Source: UCB2 sp964475735 (GTDB lineage Bacteria > Chloroflexota > Dehalococcoidia > Tepidiformales > Tepidiformaceae). Taken from it: a stretch of 10,902 nt of DNA. Positions 1-5,361 of the stretch are shown here, piece by piece. The translations under genes and the position numbers were made by a program. The DNA lies in contig CAYYYI010000090.1 of assembly GCA_964475735.1 (NCBI GenBank), positions 1 to 10,902 on the forward strand. Direction: 5' to 3'. The notes under the pieces are model-generated. The model was not told the origin of the DNA and searched no databases. It worked only from the letters and a program-made list of their open reading frames with translations. Position 1 is the stretch's first letter. The number at the start of each line of letters is the position of its first letter.

Positions 1-53
1 GCGCACGACTCATAATCGTGAGGTCGGGAGTTCAAGTCTCCCCCCTGCTACCA
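1..53 (+). tRNA. 3' part of a tRNA with anticodon CAT (Met or Ile2)
   Basis: The window opens inside a tRNA gene. The anticodon stem is 4-8 paired with 16-20 (CACGA/TCGTG), with a seven-base loop CTCATAA and the anticodon CAT at 11-13. The variable loop is 21-25. The T stem is 26-30 paired with 38-42 (GGGAG/CTCCC) around the loop TTCAAGT. The 3' acceptor strand is 43-49 (CCCTGCT), followed by discriminator A50 and an encoded CCA at 51-53. The missing 5' acceptor strand should read AGCAGGG. CAT can be elongator Met, or Ile2 in which the C is modified to lysidine. From memory of E. coli sequences, the TTCAAGTC T-arm and the loop flanks look more like Ile2 than elongator Met, but the D arm that would help decide is outside the window. 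Confidence 0.93.
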
Positions 54-138
54 AAGGAATTGAATCTGAGAGCGTCCACAAGGAGTACGCTGAACTAGGG
101 CACCCGCTGGTTTGTCCACGACGGCTACTCCGTGGGGC

Positions 139-179
139 CCACTCGCGTCGAGAATCCCGGGGGAGGGTCCCTCGAGTGG
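139..179 (+). promoter_or_regulatory. Possible hairpin over the start codon of the 176 gene
   Basis: CCACTCG at 139-145 is the exact reverse complement of CGAGTGG at 173-179. Folding would place the GTG start (176-178) in the stem and leave the ribosome-binding site GGAGGG (162-167) in the loop. A competing short palindrome (GAGGG T CCCTC, 163-173) overlaps it. The complementarity is directly visible; a regulatory role is inference. Confidence 0.3.
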
Positions 180-856
180 CGAATGCACAACGAAGAGAGC
201 AGTTGAATCAGGATCTCCTTGAGCATCTTCAGGCTCAGGTCCGGTTCATGTATCGAAGCTCCGATTCCTTCGACCAAGGGGATGAGGACGAAGCGACAAG
301 GCTCGCCGCTGCTCTCCGAATCCTGCTTCATGACCATGGGCAATCAGTCGGGCTTTTCACCCAGCTGGGGCTCAAGCGGAAGCCGTTCCTCGACTCCGCA
401 CGCCCAATAGACCTCCGAAATCTGCTCAGTGAGTGCACTCTCACCGTTCAGGAGGTTGGCGTCGACATGGTCCGTTGGCGACCCAAACTGGCACAGAGCG
501 ATCTGCGGCGCCCGGTTGGGCGGCAATTTGGTGACTGGTGGATCCGGCCGGTGATTAGGCTGCCCGCCGAGCGTGAAGTCTTCTCTCGGAAGGATCTCGT
601 CTTATTCCAAGCTGATCAGGATGGCGGTGCACATGTCGATCCCAGCCTCGACGAGCGACACTTTCGTCTCTCGCGTTCGAATGCTCTTGGCTGGGGGTTC
701 GGTTTCGGCGACCAGCCTAGTCGTCCGATGACCAGCCCCGTGCCAGCCTGCATTCGGCAGATCGCGCACGAGGTGCTCGGAACTCTGCAGCGACAAGTTC
801 CCGCGGCGATACCGCCAGAAAGACTCCTCCCAAGGAGCGAGCGTCGCCGGTTCTGA
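176..856 (+). CDS. Conserved protein of unknown function (DGGAHVD-motif family)
   Basis: This gene encodes 226 residues from GTG, with GGAGGG at 162-167 eight bases upstream. No enzymatic domain is recognised. The protein is soluble, with no signal peptide or membrane segment. It has an acidic stretch (about residues 34-40), a pattern LLHDHGQSVGLFTQLGLK (50-67), a paired Trp (121-122), and the block RKDLVLFQADQDGGAHVDP (138-156). From memory, proteins sharing an alpha-helical LxHD...LLxQLG segment followed by RKDLVL...DGGAHVD recur as hypothetical proteins in many unrelated bacteria, often in accessory regions; I cannot assign a function. Codon use is unlike the neighbours, with AGA, ATA, TTG, AGT, CGA and GAT frequent, and the GC content is visibly lower. 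Together with the position just behind a tRNA this suggests acquisition by transfer. The last 15 or so residues are Arg/Pro-rich. The existence of the gene is well supported; its role is unknown. Confidence 0.82.
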   Translation: MANAQRREQLNQDLLEHLQAQVRFMYRSSDSFDQGDEDEATRLAAALRILLHDHGQSVGLFTQLGLKRKPFLDSARPIDLRNLLSECTLTVQEVGVDMVRWRPKLAQSDLRRPVGRQFGDWWIRPVIRLPAEREVFSRKDLVLFQADQDGGAHVDPSLDERHFRLSRSNALGWGFGFGDQPSRPMTSPVPACIRQIAHEVLGTLQRQVPAAIPPERLLPRSERRRF

Positions 857-904
857 GCGAGACCGACCGGGAGGCGTACGATGCCCCGAGGCCATTGCGC
901 CCTC

Positions 905-913
905 TGCTATAGT
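905..913 (+). promoter_or_regulatory. Candidate extended -10 promoter element for the lipoprotein gene
   Basis: TGCTATAGT matches an extended -10 element (TGn followed by TATAGT, 908-913). No convincing -35 lies 16-18 bases upstream. It would give a leader of about 100 bases before the ATG at 1022. Three copies of GTGGCCGG follow in the leader (929-936, 937-944, 950-957). Confidence 0.35.
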
Positions 914-1021
914 AGCGGCCGTTTCGGGGTGGCCGGGTGGCCGGGGATGGTGGCCGGTCCACACCGGCGCCTTCGGGCCTTCCCCGGGCGAGATCCCCCG
1001 GACAGAATCGAGGCCTGGCGC

Positions 1022-1612
1022 ATGAACCACTTCACCCGTTCGCTCATTGTTCTTGGGGCGCTGCCGTTGCTGGTCCTGGTGGGCGCGTGCGGTGGGTCCG
1101 GAGATGACTCGGACGAAGACGAGGACGGCGAGTCTTTGGCGGAGGCGACGCAAACCAGGGAAGGCGACTTGTCCGGTTCCTCGGGGACCGGAACAGCGGC
1201 CTCCGGACCTACCGCGCCGAGCGCAAGCGGCGAGGGAAAGACCGTCCGCGACGGGGGGCTGACCGGCGCGGTCAAGGTCGAGATAACGGGCGACAAGAAA
1301 GCGAAGCTCGATGTCGAAGGGGGTGGGGTGGTCCTCGGTGGAGCGGTAATGCTCAGCTTCGGTGACGCCGAGACCGGTGTGCTGCTGACCGTCGGGACCG
1401 GAAAGGACGACCGCGGGGGGTTCGCGATCACCACGAAAGAGCTGTCCACGGCCGGGGAATGGGGCGAGTCCTGTGACATCAGTTTCGACGACGGCGAAAC
1501 CGCGCTCAAAGGTCAATTCGCGTGCAAGGGAATCCCGGCGGTCGCCATCGGTTCGACCAGGACCTACAAGATCACAATCGCGGGTTCCTTCGCCCTGAAG
1601 CGAGGAGAGTAG
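1022..1612 (+). CDS. Small predicted lipoprotein with acidic linker
   Basis: This encodes 196 residues from the ATG at 1022, with GAGG at 1010-1013 eight bases upstream. An in-frame open stretch runs back to 881, but the ATG start gives a textbook lipoprotein signal: charged N-terminus (residues 1-6), hydrophobic core (7-20) and lipobox VGAC with the lipidated Cys at 23. Residues 24-40 are highly acidic, 41-75 are a Ser/Thr/Gly/Pro-rich flexible linker, and about 82-196 form a compact domain rich in alternating hydrophobic residues, likely beta strands. It holds only two further cysteines (C151 and C168), a plausible disulfide pair. The protein should be anchored on the outer face of the cytoplasmic membrane. 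I do not recognise the C-terminal domain as a named family. The gene stands alone, followed by a strong hairpin and a convergent gene. Lipoprotein assignment is firm; function is unknown. Confidence 0.85.
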   Translation: MNHFTRSLIVLGALPLLVLVGACGGSGDDSDEDEDGESLAEATQTREGDLSGSSGTGTAASGPTAPSASGEGKTVRDGGLTGAVKVEITGDKKAKLDVEGGGVVLGGAVMLSFGDAETGVLLTVGTGKDDRGGFAITTKELSTAGEWGESCDISFDDGETALKGQFACKGIPAVAIGSTRTYKITIAGSFALKRGE

Positions 1613-1621
1613 TCCCGGAAG

Positions 1622-1656
1622 TCCTGGGGCCCGGGCGAGGGACCCGGGCCCCAGGA
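1622..1656. terminator. Perfect 14-bp hairpin between convergent genes
   Basis: Positions 1622-1635 are the exact reverse complement of 1643-1656, with a seven-base loop (CGAGGGA). The stem is almost pure GC. It lies 10 bases after the lipoprotein stop and 28 bases past the stop of the acyl-CoA dehydrogenase on the other strand, so it probably serves both. No T tract follows on either strand, so termination may depend on stem strength alone, or the hairpin may mainly protect 3' ends. Confidence 0.75.
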
Positions 1657-1683
1657 GGGGGATTGGCGAGCGGGCCTGGAGGG

Positions 1684-2850
1684 TTAGCGGGCTAGCTCGC
1701 GCATGACGCGGCCGGCGATTGTAACGCGCTGCATTTCGGACGTGCCTTCGAGGATGGTGAAGATGCGCACCATGCGGTAGATGCGCTCGATGCCGGTTTC
1801 GGCCAGGCAGCCAACGCCGCCGTGCACCTGGATGGCCTCGTAGGCGGCGCGGTTCACCATCTCGGAGCAGTAGAGCTTGGTCATGGCGCCTTCCTTGCGG
1901 ATGTCGAGGCCCTGGTCGAGCATGGCGGCCGTGCGTTCGACCATGAGCTCGCCGGCGTAGAGCTCGGTGGCCATGTCGGCGAGCTTGAGCTGGATGGCCT
2001 GGAAGCTCGCGATGGGCTGGCCGAACTGTTTGCGCTGCCCGGCGTAGCCAGCGCTGCGGGCAAGGGCCCGCCGTGCCACGCCCACGGTCATGGCGGCGGT
2101 GCGAACGCGGTTGCCGTTGATCCAGGTAAGGGCCATGGGAAAGCCCGCTCCCACCTGGCCGAGCACGTTCTCTTGGTTCAGGCGGACGTTGTCGAAGGCG
2201 AGTTCGCCCTGAAAGCCGGTGAAGCCCATGCAAGTGTGGTCGCGGGCGCGAAGGTAGCCCGGGGTGTCCGCGTCAACCAGGAAGGCAGTGACACCGGAGG
2301 GCGAACCTTCGGGGCCCTGCACGACCGCGAACACGGTGGCGAAATCGGCTTGGGGGCCGTTGCTGACGATGCTCTTCGAGCCGGTGAGCGAATAGCCAGC
2401 GTCGTCGACGAGGGCGCGGGTGCGGAGAGCGCTCGCGTCGGACCCGGCGTCGGCTTCGGAGAGGGCGAAGCAGGTGGTGGTTTCGCCGGCCATGAGCGGG
2501 GCGAGCCATCGGGCGCGCTGAGCCTCGCTGGCGTGGAGCATGATCGACGACGGGCCGCCGCCACCGCCGAGCACGTCTTCGAAGAAGACGGTGTCGTGCG
2601 AGTGGAGCTCCATTTCGAGTACGCAGCGCCCCAGGAAGGAGAGCCCGCCGCCGCCCACGTCCGGCGGCATGTCGGGGGCGTAGAGCCCGAGCTCCCTTGC
2701 GCGCGTGCGGACCTGGCGGCGGAGATCCTTCGGGGGCGCGACGTCCCAGGTGAGGTTGTTGTCGCGTTCGAGGGGGATGACCTCGCCGGTGACGTAGCGG
2801 CGCAGCGCCTGGCGGAGCGGAGTGAAGTCCTGGGTGGGATTTTGTTCCAT
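1684..2850 (-). CDS. Acyl-CoA dehydrogenase
   Basis: A 388-residue FAD-dependent acyl-CoA dehydrogenase, the usual family length of about 380-400. It is expected to oxidise an acyl-CoA to the 2,3-enoyl-CoA in the cytoplasm and pass electrons to electron-transfer flavoprotein. The N-terminal helical domain is about 1-125. FAALSEADAGSDA-type signature: CFALSEADAGSDA at 127-139. The beta-domain motif TGSKSIVSNG is at 156-165. The C-terminal helical domain includes RKQFGQPIASFQAIQ (273-287) and QVHGGVG (341-347). The segment ILEGTSEMQ (366-374) places the likely catalytic Glu at 368, as in medium- and short-chain members. Substrate chain length cannot be read from sequence. I chose the ATG at 2850 because the family N-terminus begins there and a ribosome-binding site (CTCCTCC on the + strand, 2863-2869) lies 12 bases upstream, a rather long spacing. 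It sits downstream of a TetR gene and a zinc-ribbon gene on the same strand, separated by a hairpin. Confidence 0.96.
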   Translation of the reverse strand: MEQNPTQDFTPLRQALRRYVTGEVIPLERDNNLTWDVAPPKDLRRQVRTRARELGLYAPDMPPDVGGGGLSFLGRCVLEMELHSHDTVFFEDVLGGGGGPSSIMLHASEAQRARWLAPLMAGETTTCFALSEADAGSDASALRTRALVDDAGYSLTGSKSIVSNGPQADFATVFAVVQGPEGSPSGVTAFLVDADTPGYLRARDHTCMGFTGFQGELAFDNVRLNQENVLGQVGAGFPMALTWINGNRVRTAAMTVGVARRALARSAGYAGQRKQFGQPIASFQAIQLKLADMATELYAGELMVERTAAMLDQGLDIRKEGAMTKLYCSEMVNRAAYEAIQVHGGVGCLAETGIERIYRMVRIFTILEGTSEMQRVTIAGRVMRELAR

Positions 2851-2911
2851 TGTCGTTGTTGGCTCCTCCGTGTTGGGGAGAAGGCCGGGCCTCCTTGCTT
2901 TCGAAATGTGA

Positions 2912-2951
2912 AGAGCCCGGACGCACCGCTGTTGCGGTCTGTCCGGGCTCT
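2912..2951 (-). terminator. Strong two-part hairpin upstream of the acyl-CoA dehydrogenase gene
   Basis: Positions 2912-2922 pair perfectly with 2941-2951 (AGAGCCCGGAC/GTCCGGGCTCT). Inside, ACCGC (2925-2929) pairs with GCGGT (2934-2938) around a four-base loop. On the minus strand it follows the zinc-ribbon stop by 27 bases and precedes the dehydrogenase start by 61. Reading downstream on the minus strand the next bases are TCACATTTCG, a weak T-rich tail. It may end the TetR/zinc-ribbon transcript or attenuate read-through into the dehydrogenase gene. Confidence 0.6.
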
Positions 2952-2978
2952 GGGTTCCTGACCTCGGGCCTCGGGGTC

Positions 2979-3170
2979 TCAGCTGGGGGATGCGACAGGC
3001 CTCCCGCGTGTCCTGGCTTCGGCGCTCCCGGGTTCCCAGGGGATGCGATGGACGCGCCGGCAGCGGCGGCACAGGATCTCCACGCCCAGCGGCGTGGTGC
3101 GGGCTACCATGGCGCCGCAAAGGCAGCGCTCGTCGGCGGCGCAATCAGTTCGCGGCTGCGGCCGTTCCAC
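2979..3170 (-). CDS. Small Com-like zinc-ribbon protein
   Basis: A 63-residue protein starting at GTG 3170, inside the last codons of the TetR gene (26-base overlap). A purine-rich GGGAGGGAG site lies just upstream on the minus strand (about 3174-3182). The open frame extends to an ATG at 3242, but that start would overlap TetR by about 100 bases and has no comparable site. The core is CLCG (16-19), then GVEILCRRCRRVHRI (29-43), with Cys pairs C16/C18 and C34/C37. This resembles the one-ribbon fold of phage Mu Com and its bacterial relatives, where a GVEI-type strand precedes CxxC-R/K. In Mu, Com binds mRNA and activates translation of mom; transferring that role here would be inference. The first pair is CxC instead of the usual CxxC, and an additional Cys at 10 could compensate. 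The tail (residues 47-63) is basic and probably disordered. Overlap with the TetR gene suggests translational coupling. Confidence 0.62.
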   Translation of the reverse strand: MERPQPRTDCAADERCLCGAMVARTTPLGVEILCRRCRRVHRIPWEPGSAEARTRGRPVASPS

Positions 3171-3777
3171 CTGCTCCCTCCCGAAGCGATCCGATGTAGA
3201 GCCGCCCCCACTCCTCGACCCGGGCGCGGCTGAGCTCTTCATCCAGCCCGAGCTGGTGCACCAGGTCGAAGGTGGAGCCGATGGCCATGAAGTGCCAGGC
3301 GGCGATGCGGGCGTCGAAGTCCGCGCGCACGAGCCCGCGGGCCTTGCCCGTCTCGATAAGGTCAGTGATGACGCCCATCATCGCCATGTAGCTGCTGGCC
3401 ATGATTTCGCGCACCTCGGGGTCGTCGGCGTCGCCGAGGGCCTTGAACCAGAGCCGCGTGAAGGACGAGCGGGTATTGACGTGGTCATAGTACTGGAGGC
3501 CGATCTCCCAGATGGTCTCCAGGGGATCGCCGGCGCGCTCGGCAGTCTTGCGCCAGAGGGAAGCGAGGCGCGGCCCGGCGTCCTTGAGGGTGGCCAGGTA
3601 GAGGTCGCGCTTGCTGGGGAAGTAGCGATAGATGGCGGAGGGAGCGATGCCGGCGGCGCGGGCGACCTCATCGGTGCCGGTGTTGGCGTAGCCATTGGCG
3701 GCGAACGCCGTCTGCGCGCTTTCGAGAATCAGGCGCTTGCGTTCGGCGGCGGGTCGCTTGGGTGCTCGTTCTTTCAT
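3145..3777 (-). CDS. TetR-family transcriptional regulator
   Basis: A 210-residue TetR-type repressor when started at the ATG 3777. The DNA-binding domain spans about residues 14-61: helices flank the signature GIAPSAIYRYFPSKRDLY, whose second half is the classic TetR recognition-helix pattern (AxYRYFxSKxxL). The remaining 150 residues are the variable ligand-binding and dimerisation domain. A GTG further upstream at 3810 gives 11 extra residues, but that codon lies within a palindromic operator and upstream of the predicted transcription start, so ATG 3777 is preferred although its ribosome-binding site is weak (GAG just before the start). The next gene on the strand is the overlapping zinc-ribbon gene, then the acyl-CoA dehydrogenase. 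TetR regulators next to acyl-CoA dehydrogenases commonly respond to acyl-CoA esters; that is an inference here. Own promoter and operator indicate autorepression. Confidence 0.93.
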   Translation of the reverse strand: MKERAPKRPAAERKRLILESAQTAFAANGYANTGTDEVARAAGIAPSAIYRYFPSKRDLYLATLKDAGPRLASLWRKTAERAGDPLETIWEIGLQYYDHVNTRSSFTRLWFKALGDADDPEVREIMASSYMAMMGVITDLIETGKARGLVRADFDARIAAWHFMAIGSTFDLVHQLGLDEELSRARVEEWGRLYIGSLREGAGGTAAAAN

Positions 3778-3787
3778 GGTCTCGATT

Positions 3788-3810
3788 GTGAACAGTGTTT
3801 CACTATTCAC
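3788..3810 (-). promoter_or_regulatory. Palindromic TetR operator
   Basis: On the + strand, arms GTGAACAGTG (3788-3797) and CACTATTCAC (3801-3810) are separated by TTT. The ten-base arms match at nine positions. It sits directly downstream of the -10 box of the TetR promoter, covering the expected transcription start, and ends 10 bases before the TetR start codon. This is a typical position for autorepression. I see no second copy upstream of the acyl-CoA dehydrogenase or the MFS gene. Confidence 0.82.
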
Positions 3811-3839
3811 ATCGTAGCGGCCGCGGTGGGACTCGTCAA
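3811..3839 (-). promoter_or_regulatory. Sigma-70-type promoter of the TetR operon
   Basis: On the minus strand TTGACG (3839-3834) is followed after exactly 17 bases by TACGAT (3816-3811). Both hexamers are close to consensus and the spacing is ideal. The operator abuts the -10 box. The promoter lies in the 90-base gap after the MFS gene, so the TetR gene does not depend on MFS transcription. Confidence 0.78.
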
Positions 3840-3867
3840 CACCTTTTTCGGAAATCGCCGCCCGGGA

Positions 3868-5187
3868 TCAGGCGATCGGGGATTCGATGGGAACGGCGAG
3901 CGGCGATATGGCCGGCCGCGGGGCCGATGCCCCCTCCAGCACCATGAGTACGGCGACACCGGCAAGCGCCACAAGCGCGAGCGTGGGCTGGGGACCGGCG
4001 AACTCCGTTCCGAGCCCCGCGAGGAGAAGAGGGGCAATCCCGAGAACCTCCGCAAGGGTCGCCTGGGATGCGAAGACACGCGCCTGGTGCCCATGAGGAG
4101 CGCTGGCCGAGAGCACCGCGCGCGCAGCGATGGGCGCGACGGAGAGGGAAGCGCCGAAGAGCAGTGCGACCGGCAGCACAAGGGCGAGGCCAGTGTCGAG
4201 CCCGCCATCGCCGCCGGGAACGTCCGCGGCATCAAGCGCGGTGCCCGCAAGGCCAAGGCCGCCTTCGAGGCCCGCAAGGGCGAAGAGAGAGACGATCACG
4301 CCGATGAGAGTGAGCCTCATTACGCGCTGCGCATCGTGGAGATGGAACTGCGAGCCCGCCCACAACAGTCCCAGCGCCCCACCCACCACGGCGGGCACCG
4401 CAACGGCGACGAGACCGGCCCTCCCGGGGCCAACAACCACGAGCAGGTAGGCCGGCAGCGCCACGACGACGCACTTGAGGACGACATCGACGAAGGCGAG
4501 GGAGCCGAAGGCGTAGGTGGCTCGATGATCGCGGGTGAGGAATGACGCCGTTCGCCGGATGGAGAAGGCCTGGCGCGCGGGTGCGCGGTATTCCGCTTCG
4601 CGCGACCGGACCCGGTGGGCCAGCAAGACGGTTAGCGCGAGGACGCACACGTAGACCGCCACGGCCGCGGCGAGCATCGCTGCGGTTCCCCCGACCAGCA
4701 GAAGCAGGGGCGCCACCACCAGTGCAGCCACGCCCTGGCCCGCGTACTGCAGGACCACGAGAAGCGCGTGCGCCCGCGCGGGAGAGCGGCGTTCCACGAG
4801 CGGTACCATCGCCATTTCGGAAGGGGAGAACAACTGCGAGACGGAGGAGTAGGCGAGTGCGGCCGCCCAGGCGAATTCAGGCCGTCCGAGTACAAGGAAG
4901 CCGGCGGCAACGGCAGCAAGCCTGCCCACCGCCCCGAGTGAGTAGGCGCGTCCCGGGCCTAGGCGGTCGGCGAGGCTCCCGGCCAACAGGCCGAAAATGA
5001 GAGGGCCGGCCATGGTGGCGGCCATCACGCTGCTCAGGCCGAGTGCGAACGAAGACCCCGAACTGGAGGCAACGAGGATCGCGACAAGGAAGAGCGCTTG
5101 CCCCGCCTGCGAAAGGCCGCGGGCGCCATAGAAGGCAAACTGGTCAAACCGGGCTTCCACGCCGAGCCGCGCCACGTCCTCCTGCAA
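3868..5187 (-). CDS. Major facilitator superfamily transporter
   Basis: A 439-residue membrane protein with about 12 hydrophobic segments and an MFS motif-A loop, GLLAGSLADRLGPGR (66-80), between segments 2 and 3. It is the exporter-like subtype often annotated as MFS transporter of unknown substrate. A loop rich in Gly and Asp sits about two thirds along. The start is uncertain: TTG at 5187 is the first possible codon after an in-frame stop and has a GGGGAGG sequence very close upstream, while GTG codons a few residues later are alternatives. The first transmembrane segment begins near residue 16-28, so the choice does not change the fold. The substrate cannot be inferred. It lies upstream of the TetR promoter on the same strand, so there is no direct evidence that this TetR controls it. 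Confidence 0.9.
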   Translation of the reverse strand: MQEDVARLGVEARFDQFAFYGARGLSQAGQALFLVAILVASSSGSSFALGLSSVMAATMAGPLIFGLLAGSLADRLGPGRAYSLGAVGRLAAVAAGFLVLGRPEFAWAAALAYSSVSQLFSPSEMAMVPLVERRSPARAHALLVVLQYAGQGVAALVVAPLLLLVGGTAAMLAAAVAVYVCVLALTVLLAHRVRSREAEYRAPARQAFSIRRTASFLTRDHRATYAFGSLAFVDVVLKCVVVALPAYLLVVVGPGRAGLVAVAVPAVVGGALGLLWAGSQFHLHDAQRVMRLTLIGVIVSLFALAGLEGGLGLAGTALDAADVPGGDGGLDTGLALVLPVALLFGASLSVAPIAARAVLSASAPHGHQARVFASQATLAEVLGIAPLLLAGLGTEFAGPQPTLALVALAGVAVLMVLEGASAPRPAISPLAVPIESPIA

Positions 5188-5249
5188 GCCTCCCCTTCAC
5201 CTGGCGCGTACGCACAACAAGCGGGCGCGCACCAATGCCCGCTCACTTC

Positions 5250-5278
5250 AATGTCGGCTCAGAACGGCGGCAATGCAA
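5250..5278 (-). promoter_or_regulatory. Candidate promoter for the MFS gene
   Basis: On the minus strand TTGCAT (5278-5273) and GACATT (5255-5250) are 17 bases apart, giving a leader of roughly 55 bases. The match is moderate. The rest of the 174-base gap contains a small hairpin (CCTATC 5291-5296 with GATAGG 5308-5313) and no convincing gene. Confidence 0.3.
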
Positions 5279-5361
5279 TAGGGGGAGCGGCCTATCTGTG
5301 GCTTTTCGATAGGAATCACGGCCGGAGCCTATGAGCGGCCCGGGCGGGCCCGCGAGACCCG

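Noticed and set aside
895..900. TTGCGC as a -35 box for the TATAGT at 908
   Set aside because: Only seven bases separate them, far too few for a sigma-70 promoter.
602..2233. Long minus-strand open frame of 543 codons
   Set aside because: It runs antisense to two supported genes and through their terminator, is rich in Arg/Pro/Gly/His, and shows no domain; a GC-rich shadow.
1822..2961. 379-codon plus-strand open frame
   Set aside because: Mirror of the acyl-CoA dehydrogenase gene with Gly/Glu/His/Ala-rich translation and no motif.
3778..3810. Upstream GTG start for the TetR gene adding 11 residues
   Set aside because: The added codons lie in the operator, and the GTG itself precedes the expected transcription start.
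3043..4545. 500-codon plus-strand open frame
   Set aside because: Antisense to the TetR and MFS genes, charged low-complexity translation, no domain; shadow of GC-rich coding DNA.
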